Below are positions 1 to 7,809 of a DNA stretch of 64,000 bases, one piece after another. The stretch comes from Teichococcus rhizosphaerae (lineage in GTDB: Bacteria; Pseudomonadota; Alphaproteobacteria; Acetobacterales; Acetobacteraceae). Location of the stretch: positions 1-64,000 of the forward strand of contig NZ_PDNU01000027.1 in NCBI RefSeq assembly GCF_002631185.1. The letters are read 5' to 3'. The first letter of the stretch is position 1; each line of letters starts with the position of its first letter. The position numbers were made by a program, and so were the translations under genes. The notes below the pieces were generated by a model that was not told the DNA's origin, did not search any database, and saw only the letters and a list, made by a program, of their open reading frames with translations.

Positions 1-116
1 GCCTTTCGGCGGAGCCGGTGCCCGACCCGACGCCGGCCGCAACCATGGCCTTCATCCGTTCGGAATACGACAAATGGACGCCGGTGATCCGCGCGCTTGG
101 CCTGCGGGTCGAGTGA
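1..116 (+). CDS. Bug/TctC-family periplasmic receptor, C-terminal fragment
   Basis: Only the last 38 codons or so are inside the window; reading begins in frame at base 3 and stops with TGA at 114-116. The visible tail (about A-F-I-R-S-E-Y-D-K-W, then L-R-V-E) is the usual C-terminus of Bug receptors, with the same spacing as the complete copies at 146-1132 and 1992-2969. The family binds small carboxylates in the periplasm. The next Bug gene follows after only 29 bases on the same strand, so the two are probably co-transcribed. The substrate cannot be inferred from this fragment. Confidence 0.75.
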   Translation, partial: LSAEPVPDPTPAATMAFIRSEYDKWTPVIRALGLRVE

Positions 117-145
117 GCCGGCGCGACAAGCGACCAGGGTGCAAG

Positions 146-1132
146 ATGATGAACCGCCGCAACATGCTGGGACTGCCGCTGGCCATCGGCGCCGCGGTGG
201 GTCTGCCCGCCCCGGCCCGGGCGCAGGGCGTCTATCCCGACCGGCCCATCCGCCTGCTGATCGGCTTCGCCGCCGGCGGGCCGACCGACATCGTCGGCCG
301 GCGCTTCGCCGACCGGCTCGGCGCGGTGCTCGGCCAGCCGGTGGTGGTGGAGAACCGCTCCGGCGCCAGCGGCGCGATCGCCTCGGTCGAGGTGGCGCGC
401 GCGCGGCCGGACGGCTACACGCTGATGCTCGCCACCTCCTCGAGCCATGCCATCTATGCCACCCTCGCGGTGCGCCCGGGCTTCGACCCGGTGGCCGACT
501 ATGCGGCGGTGGCGCTGATCGGCGTGGTGCCGATGGTGCTCGGCGCCCATCCCGCCTTCGCCGCCGACCTGCCCGAGGCGCTGGGCAAGATCCGCGCGTC
601 GCGGGGGGAGATCGCGCTCGCCACCTCCGGCAATGGCGGCATCGCGCATTTCGCCGCCGAGCTGCTGCTGCACCAGGCGGGCGGGCTGCGCGCCAACCTG
701 GTGCATTACCGCGGCGGCGGCCCCGCCGTGCAGGACGCCATCGCCGGGCATGTGCCGCTGGTGGTCGAGACCTTCGCCACCACGCTCGAGCACCACCGCG
801 CCGGACGGCTGCGAATCCTCGCCGCCTTCGCCGAGCGGCGCTCGGCCGCCGCGCCGGACGTGCCGACCGCGATCGAGCAGGGCGTGCCCGACATGCTCGC
901 CAACACCTACAATGCCCTGCTCGCGCCCGCGGGCACGCCCGCGCCGGTGATCGCCAAGCTCGCCGAGGCCACCGCCAAGGTGGCGGCGGAGCCGGAGTTC
1001 CAGGCCTTCCTCCGCAGCGTCTCGGTCGAGCCGACGCCCGACAGCACGCCGGCGCGCACGGCCGAGTTCATCCGCAGCGAGCGCGCCAAGTGGGAACCCA
1101 TCATCCGCGCCACCGGGCTGCGGATCGAATAG
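146..1132 (+). CDS. Bug/TctC-family tripartite tricarboxylate receptor protein
   Basis: A 328-residue periplasmic solute receptor of the Bug (TctC) family, which captures carboxylates and related acids. A twin-arginine N-terminus (NRRNMLGLPLA) and a hydrophobic stretch ending A-R-A-Q indicate export, probably by Tat, with cleavage near residue 26. Family landmarks follow: the GG-P-T-D loop after the first beta strand, V-V-V-E-N-R-S-G-A-S-G, then P-D-G-Y-T. The start is ATG 146, with ATG 149 equally possible; an in-frame ATG at 74 would precede the signal peptide by 24 charged residues and is unlikely. No TctA/TctB permease is nearby. An IclR regulator starts 5 bases downstream, so the pair may be co-regulated. 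Confidence 0.9.
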   Translation: MMNRRNMLGLPLAIGAAVGLPAPARAQGVYPDRPIRLLIGFAAGGPTDIVGRRFADRLGAVLGQPVVVENRSGASGAIASVEVARARPDGYTLMLATSSSHAIYATLAVRPGFDPVADYAAVALIGVVPMVLGAHPAFAADLPEALGKIRASRGEIALATSGNGGIAHFAAELLLHQAGGLRANLVHYRGGGPAVQDAIAGHVPLVVETFATTLEHHRAGRLRILAAFAERRSAAAPDVPTAIEQGVPDMLANTYNALLAPAGTPAPVIAKLAEATAKVAAEPEFQAFLRSVSVEPTPDSTPARTAEFIRSERAKWEPIIRATGLRIE

Positions 1133-1137
1133 GAAAG

Positions 1138-1995
1138 GTGCCCGCCGCGCCCCGCCACGGTCGCGAAGCCGCCGAGGAGGCGGGGCCGCCGCGCGCGCTC
1201 GGCCGCACGCTCGGCATCTTCGCCGCCGTCGCGGCGGCGCCGGATGGGCTGCCGCTGGCGGAACTCAGCGCCGCGCTCGGCAGCCCGAAAAGCAGCCTGC
1301 TCGCGCTGCTGCGTCCCCTCGCCGAGGAAGGCTTCCTGCTGCATGGCGCGGGGCGCTACCGGCTGGGGCCGGGGGCCTTCCGCCTCGCCGCGGCGATGCT
1401 CGCGGCACGGCGGCTGCCCGAGCAGCTGCGCGCGGCGATGGAATGGCTGGCCGAGCGCAGCGGCGAGACGGTGATCCTCACCTCCATCGACCGCGCGGCC
1501 GGGCTGGTGGTCTATGCCGAATGCATCGACAGCCGCCAGCCGGTCCGCTACGTGGTGCCGGCCGGCTCGACGCGGCCGCTGCATTGCTCGGCGGCGGGCC
1601 GCCTGCTGCTCGCCTTCCAGGACGAGGCGTTCCGCGAGCACTACCTGGAAACGACGCCGCTGCGCCCGCTGACGCCGCTGACCGTGACCGACCGGGCGGC
1701 GCTGCGGGGCATCCTCGAACGGACGCGGCGGGACGGCATCAGCGTGACCGTGGGCGAGACCGTGCGCGGGGCGGCCGGCTGCGCCGCGCCGGTCTTCGAC
1801 GCCGATGGCGGGGTCTCGCGCGCGCTGCTGCTCGGCGCCCCGGCCGACCGCTTCGGGCATGAGATGCCGCGGCTGGCCGCGCTGCTGCGCGAGGCGGCGG
1901 CGCGCGCCTCGGAACGCGGCGCCGGCCCGCCCGCCGCCCTCATGCCTTGCCGGCGCAGGCCGGCCAACCAGGTCAAGGGAGCAAGAGCGTCATGA
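1138..1995 (+). CDS. IclR-family transcriptional regulator
   Basis: A 285-residue regulator with an N-terminal winged helix-turn-helix (about residues 20-85, including L-S-A-A-L-G-S-P-K-S-S-L) and a C-terminal IclR effector-binding domain (about 95-270, with P-L-H-C-S-A-A-G-R-L-L-L and the late G-V-S-x-A segment). No in-frame ATG exists before the DNA-binding domain, so GTG 1138 is the only plausible start; an AGGAAAG run sits directly before it, unusually close for a ribosome site. Its TGA (1993-1995) overlaps the ATG of the next Bug gene (1992) as ATGA, suggesting translational coupling. IclR proteins often control aromatic or carboxylate catabolism; the likely targets are the flanking Bug, SDR and crotonase genes. 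Confidence 0.88.
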   Translation: MPAAPRHGREAAEEAGPPRALGRTLGIFAAVAAAPDGLPLAELSAALGSPKSSLLALLRPLAEEGFLLHGAGRYRLGPGAFRLAAAMLAARRLPEQLRAAMEWLAERSGETVILTSIDRAAGLVVYAECIDSRQPVRYVVPAGSTRPLHCSAAGRLLLAFQDEAFREHYLETTPLRPLTPLTVTDRAALRGILERTRRDGISVTVGETVRGAAGCAAPVFDADGGVSRALLLGAPADRFGHEMPRLAALLREAAARASERGAGPPAALMPCRRRPANQVKGARAS

Positions 1996-2969
1996 CCCAT
2001 CGCCGCAGCCTGCTGCTCGCCGCCGCGGGCTGCCTCGCCGCGCCCGGCCTGCGCACCCAGGGCGCCGAATGGCCCTCGCGCACCGTGCGCGTCATCGTCG
2101 GCTTCCCGCCGGGCGGATCGGTGGACGTGCTGACGCGCATCCTCGCCGAACGCATGCAGGCGCGCACCGGGCAGGCCTGGGTGGTGGAGAACCGGCCCGG
2201 CGCGGGCGGCAACATCAGCGCCGAGGCGCTCGCGCGATCGGCGCCGGACGGGCACACCATCGCGATGCTGCCGATCAGCATCTACGCCATCAACCGCTTC
2301 CTCTATGCCCGGCTGCCCTTCGACCCGGACCGCGACCTGATCCCGGCGAGCCTGGTGTGGGATTTCCCCAACGTCGCCGTGGTGCCGGCGCAGCATGTGC
2401 CGGCGCGGACGCTTGCCGAGTTCGTCGCCTGGGCGAAGGCGCGGCCCGGCGGCATTTCCTATGGCTCCTCGGGCGTCGGCACGACGATCCACCTGTCCGG
2501 GGCGCTATTCGCCGCGCGCAACGGGATCGCGGCCACCCATGTGCCCTTCCGCGGTGCCGCGCAGACCATCCCGGCGATGCTCGCGGGCGACATCCACTTC
2601 GCCATCGACGGGCTCGCCTCCTACATGCCGCTGATCCAGGAGGGCAAGGTGCGCGCGCTCGCCATCACCTCCGACCGACGCTGGCCCACCCTGCCCGATG
2701 TGCCGACCATGGCCGAGGCCGGCGTGCCGGATTTCGTCATCATGCCCTGGAGCACCTGGAGCTTCCCCGCCGGCACGCCGCCGCGCATCGTCGCGCGCCT
2801 GGCCGAGCTGGTGCGCGAGCTGACGGCAGGCCCCGAGATGGAACGCCGCGCGATCGAGGTGGGGGCGCACTGGCGCGCCACCACGCCGGAGGAAACGCGC
2901 GCCTTCATCCAGAGCGAATTGCCGCGCTGGCAGGAGATGGTCCGCATCTCGGGCGCAAGGGTCGAATGA
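1992..2969 (+). CDS. Bug/TctC-family tripartite tricarboxylate receptor protein
   Basis: A 325-residue periplasmic carboxylate receptor. It starts at ATG 1992 within the stop codon of the IclR gene, followed at once by a twin-arginine signal (T-H-R-R-S-L-L-L-A-A-A-G). Bug landmarks are F-P-P-G-G-S-V-D, V-V-E-N-R-P-G-A-G-G-N and P-D-G-H-T. The stop (2967-2969) is 11 bases before the SDR start at 2981. It sits between the IclR regulator and the SDR/crotonase pair, so its ligand is probably the acid that those enzymes degrade after CoA activation. No permease genes accompany it. Confidence 0.92.
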   Translation: MTHRRSLLLAAAGCLAAPGLRTQGAEWPSRTVRVIVGFPPGGSVDVLTRILAERMQARTGQAWVVENRPGAGGNISAEALARSAPDGHTIAMLPISIYAINRFLYARLPFDPDRDLIPASLVWDFPNVAVVPAQHVPARTLAEFVAWAKARPGGISYGSSGVGTTIHLSGALFAARNGIAATHVPFRGAAQTIPAMLAGDIHFAIDGLASYMPLIQEGKVRALAITSDRRWPTLPDVPTMAEAGVPDFVIMPWSTWSFPAGTPPRIVARLAELVRELTAGPEMERRAIEVGAHWRATTPEETRAFIQSELPRWQEMVRISGARVE

Positions 2970-2980
2970 GGAACACAGGC

Positions 2981-3874
2981 ATGGAAACTTCCGCCACATC
3001 ACGACGCTACGGCTTCGACGACGCGGAGCTGCTGGCGCAGCCGACGGTGTTCCGTCCGGGGCTGTTCGCCGGGCAGACGGTGCTGGTCTCGGGCGCCGGC
3101 AGCGGGCTCGGCAAGGCGGTGGCGGCGCTGTTCGCGCGGCTCGGCGCGCGGCTGGCGATCTGCGGGCGCGATCCGGCGCGGCTGGAGGCCGCCGCGGCGC
3201 TGCTGCGCGGCCTCGGCGCCGAGGTGATCGCGGTGCCGATGAGCATCCGCGACCCCGACCAGGTGCAGGTGCTGATCGAGCGCGTCTGGGCCGAGGCGGG
3301 CGGGCTCGACCTGCTGGTGAACAATGCCGGCGGGCAGTTCCCGCAGGCCGCGCTCGACTACACGCCCAAGGGCTGGAACGCGGTCATCGACACCAACCTC
3401 AACGGCACCTGGTACATGATGCAGGCGGCCGCGCGCGCCTGGGTGGCGGCCAAGCGGCCCGGCGCCATCGTCAACATCGTCGCCGACATCTGGCGCGGCA
3501 TGCCCGGCATCGCCCATACCTGCGCCGCGCGCGCGGGCGTGGTCTATGTCTCGAAAAGCGTCGCGGTGGAATGGGCGCCGCACCGCATCCGGGTGAACTG
3601 CGTCGCGCCCGGCTGCGTCGAGACAACGGCCTTCAGCCTCTATCCGCCGGAAGGCAGCGCGACCTTCTACGAATCCAACCCGATGCTGCGCGCCGGCGAC
3701 GCGCAGGACATCGCCGAGGCGTGCTGCTACCTCGCCGCGCCATCGGGCAAGTTCGTCACCGGCGAGGTGGTCACGGTGGATGGCGGGCAGCAGCTCTGGG
3801 GCGACCCCTGGCCGATCGGCCGGCCCGACTATTTCAGGATCCCGCATGGCGCCGCCCCGGCGCCGAAGGAGTGA
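2981..3874 (+). CDS. SDR-family oxidoreductase, dienoyl/enoyl-CoA reductase-like
   Basis: A 297-residue short-chain dehydrogenase/reductase. It has the glycine-rich cofactor motif G-A-G-S-G-L-G (38-44), N-N-A-G (114-117) and a family-typical C-terminus with T-V-D-G-G. The active site is not canonical: Lys192 is present but the position four residues earlier is Val188 (Tyr189 is one residue off), and the usual catalytic Ser position holds Ala168. Loss of the standard Tyr is a known feature of 2,4-dienoyl-CoA reductases, whose A-K-A-G-V..K segment this resembles, so a CoA-ester reductase is a reasonable guess. ATG 2981 is chosen over in-frame ATG 2966 because GAGGAA lies 7 bases upstream of it. 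The crotonase follows 4 bases after its stop. Confidence 0.85.
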   Translation: METSATSRRYGFDDAELLAQPTVFRPGLFAGQTVLVSGAGSGLGKAVAALFARLGARLAICGRDPARLEAAAALLRGLGAEVIAVPMSIRDPDQVQVLIERVWAEAGGLDLLVNNAGGQFPQAALDYTPKGWNAVIDTNLNGTWYMMQAAARAWVAAKRPGAIVNIVADIWRGMPGIAHTCAARAGVVYVSKSVAVEWAPHRIRVNCVAPGCVETTAFSLYPPEGSATFYESNPMLRAGDAQDIAEACCYLAAPSGKFVTGEVVTVDGGQQLWGDPWPIGRPDYFRIPHGAAPAPKE

Positions 3875-3878
3875 GAGC

Positions 3879-4676
3879 GTGGACGACAAGGACCCGATAC
3901 TGTTCGATGTGGATGCGGCGAGCGGGGTGGCGACGCTCACCCTCAATCGCCCCGAACGCTTCAACGCCTTCAACCGGCCGATGCTGCTGCGCTGGCGCGA
4001 ATGCCTCGACCGCGTCGAGCGCGACGGCGCCATCCGCGCCCTGGTGGTGACCGGGGCGGGCCGCGCCTTCTGCGCCGGCGGCGAGATGGACGAGCTGGAA
4101 TCCTTCCTCGATGCCTCCTCGGAGGAACGCAAGGGCTTCCTGTGGGACAGCGTGCACCCGATCGCGCTGACGCTCGAGCGCATCGACCGCCCGGTGATCG
4201 CCGCGCTCAACGGCACGGCGCGCGGCGCCGGGCTCGACATGGCGCTGATGTGCGACATCAGGATCGCCGATCGCGGCGTGCTGCTGGCCGAAAGCTACAT
4301 CGCCATGGGGCTGATGCCGGGCGATGGCGGCAGCTGGTTCCTGCCGCGCCTGGTCGGCGTGCCGAAGGCGCTGGAACTGCTGTGGACCGGCGATGCCATC
4401 ACCGGGGAGGAGGCGGAGCGCATCGGCCTGGTCAACCGCGCCGTGGCCGACGGGCAGGCGCTGGCCGAGGCGCGCGAACTCGCCGCGCGCATCGCCCGCC
4501 AGCCCGCCGCCGCCATCCGCTTCACCAAGCGCGCGGTGCAGCAGGGGATGCGGATGGATCTGCGCGCGCATCTCGACATGGTGTCCTCGCACATGGCGGT
4601 GCTCGAGGACATGCCCGACTTCGCCGATCGCGTGCGCGCCTTCAAGGCGCGCCGGCAGGCGCCGCGAGGCGGGTGA
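3879..4676 (+). CDS. enoyl-CoA hydratase/isomerase (crotonase) family protein
   Basis: A 265-residue crotonase-fold protein. The CoA-binding region (A-F-C-A-G-G-E) and the oxyanion-hole glycine (A-R-G-A-G-L-D) are clear. Of the two hydratase glutamates, the first is replaced by Asp (G-L-D-M-A-L) and the second by Tyr in the segment A-E-S-Y-I-A-M-G, so classic 2-enoyl-CoA hydration is doubtful; isomerase or hydrolase activity is possible. GTG 3879 is preceded by AAGGAG at good spacing. It lies 4 bases behind the SDR and is probably in one operon with it. Its last 35 bases overlap the 3' end of the convergent CoA-transferase. Confidence 0.88.
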   Translation: MDDKDPILFDVDAASGVATLTLNRPERFNAFNRPMLLRWRECLDRVERDGAIRALVVTGAGRAFCAGGEMDELESFLDASSEERKGFLWDSVHPIALTLERIDRPVIAALNGTARGAGLDMALMCDIRIADRGVLLAESYIAMGLMPGDGGSWFLPRLVGVPKALELLWTGDAITGEEAERIGLVNRAVADGQALAEARELAARIARQPAAAIRFTKRAVQQGMRMDLRAHLDMVSSHMAVLEDMPDFADRVRAFKARRQAPRGG

Positions 4677-5865
4677 CGCCGGCCTCGGCGAGGGCGGCGA
4701 TCTCCTCCTCCGTGTAGCCGAGCTCGGCGAGCAGCTCCGCGCTGTGCTCGCCGAGGCGCGGCGCGTGACGGCGGATCGCGGGCGGGCTCGCGCTCCAGTT
4801 GGCGGCGGGCGGGCGCATGGCGCGCACGCGCCCCTCGCTCGGGTGGTCGGTCCAGCGGAACATGCCGACCTGCCTGAGGTGCGGGTCCTCGAGCAGCGTC
4901 TCGAGCGTGTTGAGCGGCGTCGCCGGGATGTCGGCGCGCTCGAAGGCGGCCAGCCACTCGGCGGTGCTGCGGTGGCGCAGCTCATCCTCGAGCATGGCGT
5001 GGATCTCGCGCGCATGGATGGTGCGGCTGGTCAGGCTGGCGAAGCGCGGGTCGCGCTCCATCACCTCGGGCCGGCCGACCAGCTCGAAGAAGCTGCGCCA
5101 GTGGCGGTCGGTATAGACCATGGCGCAGACAAAGCCGTCGGTCGTCGCGTAGGGGTGGCGCTCGGGCGCGAGGGAACGCGGATAGCCCGGCGGGCCCGCC
5201 GGCGGGTCGTAGGCGAGGCCGCCCATGTGGTCGCCGAGCACGAGCTGGGTGACGGTCTCGAACATCGGCACCTCGATCGCCTGGCCTTCGCCGGTGCGGC
5301 CGCGATGCACGAGGGCGCCGAGCGCGGCATTGGCGACGGTGGCGCCGACATGGCGGTCCATGATGGCGAGCGGGATGTAGCGCGGCACGCCATCCCCCGC
5401 CTGCGCGATCAGCGAGGGGACCGAGGCGATGCCCTGGATCAGGTCGTCGAAGGCCGGGCGCGCGGCATAGGGGCCGTCCTGGCCGAAGCCGACGGCGGCG
5501 ACGTAGATGAGGCGCGGATTGGCCGCGCGCACCGCCTCGGCGCCGAGGCCGAGCCGCGCCATCGCCGCGGGGCGGATGTTGGTGATCAGCACGTCGGCGC
5601 GCCCGGCGAGACGCAGCAGCGCGGCCCGGCCTTCCGCGCGCTTGAGGTCGAGCACGAGGCTGCGCTTGTTGCGGTTGGCGTTGAGGAAGAGCGGCCCCAT
5701 GCCGGGATTCCGCATCGGCCCGATGCCGCGCACGGAATCGCCCTCGGGCGGCTCGACCTTGATCACGTCGGCGCCCATGTCGCCGAGGATCTGCGCGGCG
5801 ACAGGCCCCATCAGGACCGAGGAGAGATCGAGCACGCGAATACCGTCGAGCGCCGCAACGGCCAT
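4642..5865 (-). CDS. family III CoA-transferase (CaiB/BaiF type)
   Basis: A 407-residue family III acyl-CoA transferase, which moves CoA between carboxylic acids in the cytoplasm. N-terminal landmarks are G-I-R-V-L-D-L-S, A-D-V-I-K-V-E-P-P-E-G-D and N-R-N-K-R-S-L-V-L-D-L-K. The expected catalytic aspartate is Asp170 in I-M-D-R-H-V-G. F-G-Q-D-G-P-Y and the C-terminal G-E-H-S are also typical. It runs opposite to its neighbours and overlaps the crotonase tail by 35 bases. It diverges from the Bug gene at 5982 across a 116-base gap that should hold both promoters. Substrate unknown; a fumarate- or succinate-dependent activation of a Bug ligand is an inference. Confidence 0.93.
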   Translation of the reverse strand: MAVAALDGIRVLDLSSVLMGPVAAQILGDMGADVIKVEPPEGDSVRGIGPMRNPGMGPLFLNANRNKRSLVLDLKRAEGRAALLRLAGRADVLITNIRPAAMARLGLGAEAVRAANPRLIYVAAVGFGQDGPYAARPAFDDLIQGIASVPSLIAQAGDGVPRYIPLAIMDRHVGATVANAALGALVHRGRTGEGQAIEVPMFETVTQLVLGDHMGGLAYDPPAGPPGYPRSLAPERHPYATTDGFVCAMVYTDRHWRSFFELVGRPEVMERDPRFASLTSRTIHAREIHAMLEDELRHRSTAEWLAAFERADIPATPLNTLETLLEDPHLRQVGMFRWTDHPSEGRVRAMRPPAANWSASPPAIRRHAPRLGEHSAELLAELGYTEEEIAALAEAGVTRLAAPAGAP

Positions 5866-5981
5866 GGAGTCTTCCTTCCCCTGATGCAGGCCGGCGGCGA
5901 CGCTGGACGCGCGCGCGCCGGCTTCCGTAGTGTGCAGGCGCGGCGCGCGACGCGCCAGCCAATGCGGAGAGGAAACCTGCC

Positions 5982-6965
5982 ATGCACCCGTCGCGACGCG
6001 CGATCCTGCTGTCCATGCCCGGCCTTGCCGCGGCGCGCGCCGGCCTCGCGCAGACGGCCGCCGCCTATCCCGCGCGCGCGGTGCGCGTGGTCATTCCCTC
6101 GGCGCCCGGGGGGCTGACCGACGGCTTCGTGCGGCTGGTCGGCGACGCGATGCAGCAGGCCTGGGGGCAGCCCTTCGTGATGGACCACAGGCCGGGCGCG
6201 GGCGGCATCGTCGGCACCGAGCATGTGGCGCGCGCGGCGCCGGACGGACACACGCTGCTGATGGGCAATATCGGCCCGCTGGGCATCAATCCCGGCCTCT
6301 ATCCGCGCCTGCCCTACGACGCCGCGCGCGACCTCGCGCCGGTCTCGCTGGTCGCCGTCTATCCGAACGTGCTGGTGGTCAACCCCGCGGTGCCGGCGCG
6401 CAACGTCGCCGAGCTGGTGGTGCTGGCCAAGGCGCGGCCCGGCGCGCTGCGCTTCGCCTCGGCGGGGATCGGGCAGTCGCAGCATCTCTCGGGCGAGATG
6501 TTCAACGTGACCGCCGGGGTGCAGATGACGCATGTGCCCTATCGCGGCACCGGTCCGGCGCTGTCGGACGTGATAGGCGGCCATGTCGAGATGATGTTCA
6601 GCAACCTGCCGCCGGCGGTGGAGGCGATCCGCGCCGGGCGGCTGCGCGCCCTCGGCGTCACCGGCACCGCGCGCAGCGCGGTGCTGCCCGAGGTGCCGAC
6701 CATCGCCGAGGCCGGCGTGCCCGGCTATGAGGTGTTCTCCTGGATCGCGCTGGTCGGCCCCGCCGGCATGCCCGGCGAGATCGTCGCCAGGCTGCACGCC
6801 GAGACCGCGCGGGTGGCGCGGACCGAGGAGGCGGGCCGCTACTACCTCTCCCTCGGCGCCGAGCCGCGCACGGAGCTGAGCCCGGAGCAGGCCGGCGCCT
6901 ACATGCAGCGCGAGCGCGAGCGCTGGGCGGAGCTGATCCGCCGCGCCGACATCCGCCCGGAATAG
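5982..6965 (+). CDS. Bug/TctC-family tripartite tricarboxylate receptor protein
   Basis: A 327-residue periplasmic receptor. Twin arginines (H-P-S-R-R-A-I-L-L-S) open a signal peptide ending near L-A-Q. The family loops S-A-P-G-G-L-T-D, M-D-H-R-P-G-A-G-G and P-D-G-H-T are present. AGAGGAAA lies at good distance before ATG 5982. It diverges from the CoA-transferase at 4642-5865 and precedes a GntR regulator by 106 bases. The context suggests that receptor, regulator and CoA-transferases form one carboxylate-use module. Confidence 0.92.
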   Translation: MHPSRRAILLSMPGLAAARAGLAQTAAAYPARAVRVVIPSAPGGLTDGFVRLVGDAMQQAWGQPFVMDHRPGAGGIVGTEHVARAAPDGHTLLMGNIGPLGINPGLYPRLPYDAARDLAPVSLVAVYPNVLVVNPAVPARNVAELVVLAKARPGALRFASAGIGQSQHLSGEMFNVTAGVQMTHVPYRGTGPALSDVIGGHVEMMFSNLPPAVEAIRAGRLRALGVTGTARSAVLPEVPTIAEAGVPGYEVFSWIALVGPAGMPGEIVARLHAETARVARTEEAGRYYLSLGAEPRTELSPEQAGAYMQRERERWAELIRRADIRPE

Positions 6966-7071
6966 CCGCCGCCGCGCCCCTTGCCGCGTGCCGGGGCGCA
7001 TGCGATCCTGATTGCTCCAATAATTGACCGCGGTGCCCATGGCGGCGCCGCGGCGTGATGGGTGGACGTCG

Positions 7072-7809
7072 ATGCGGCTGACCGAAGTCAAAACGCAGCG
7101 CGCCTTCGAGGCGATATCGAGCCAGATCACCGAACGGATCCGCCGCGGTGAACTGCGCGCGGGCGACCGCCTGCCCAATGAGCGCGAACTCGCCGACGCC
7201 TTCGCGGTCAGCCGCCATGCGGTGCGCGAGGCGCTGCGCTCGATGGAATCGGTCGGGCTGCTGCATCTCCGCAAGGGGGCGACCGGGGGCGCCTTCGTCT
7301 CGGGCGGGCGGCCCGAGGCGGTGGCCGAGGCGATGCGCGGCATGTTCTATGTCGGCGGCATCTCGCTGGCGGAACTGACCGAGGCGCGGCTCGAGATCGA
7401 GACGGCAGTGCTGCGGCTCGTCTGCGGCAGACTCGACGAGGCCGGGCTCGCGCTGCTCGAGGACAACGTCGCCGCCGCCGAGCGCGCCACCGAGGCGGGC
7501 GACAACGCCGCCAAGGTGACGCTGAACATCCGCTTCCACGAATTGCTCGCCACCCTGACCGGCAACACGGTGCTGGTGGTGATGATGAAGGCGCTGCTCG
7601 ACATCCTGCGCGAATTCGCCCAGCGCGCCGGGCCGGTGACGCAGATGGACGTCATCGCCTCCCGCCGGCGGCTGCTGCGCCACCTGCGCGCCGGGCGGCA
7701 GGACAGCGCCGTGGCCGAGCTGGTCCGCTGCCTGCGCGCGGTGCACCGTCACTACCTCGGCGCGCTGAAGGGGCGCGGGGCCGCCGCGCCGGGGATGCCG
7801 GGGCGATGA
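7072..7809 (+). CDS. GntR-family regulator with FCD ligand domain (FadR subfamily)
   Basis: A 245-residue regulator. It has a winged helix (about residues 12-78: G-D-R-L-P-N-E-R-E-L-A, then S-R-H-A-V-R-E-A-L-R-S-M) and an all-helical FCD domain (about 95-225, with the metal-ligand style segment R-F-H-E-L-L-A). FCD proteins sense organic acids and usually repress their catabolic operons. ATG 7072 starts where homologues usually begin; in-frame ATG 7039 and TTG 7024 are possible alternatives without a clear ribosome site. The stop overlaps the next start as ATGA (7806-7809), coupling it to the downstream CoA-transferase, which it likely regulates. Confidence 0.9.
   Translation: MRLTEVKTQRAFEAISSQITERIRRGELRAGDRLPNERELADAFAVSRHAVREALRSMESVGLLHLRKGATGGAFVSGGRPEAVAEAMRGMFYVGGISLAELTEARLEIETAVLRLVCGRLDEAGLALLEDNVAAAERATEAGDNAAKVTLNIRFHELLATLTGNTVLVVMMKALLDILREFAQRAGPVTQMDVIASRRRLLRHLRAGRQDSAVAELVRCLRAVHRHYLGALKGRGAAAPGMPGR

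Noticed and set aside
97-1137. A long plus-strand open frame running into the IclR gene.
   Set aside because: Before the GTG at 1138 it reads as arginine/alanine-rich shadow of the overlapping Bug gene, with no family features.
7011-7021. Short inverted repeat (ATTG, three bases, CAAT) upstream of the GntR-family gene, possibly its operator.
   Set aside because: Only four base pairs per arm, which is too short to separate from chance.
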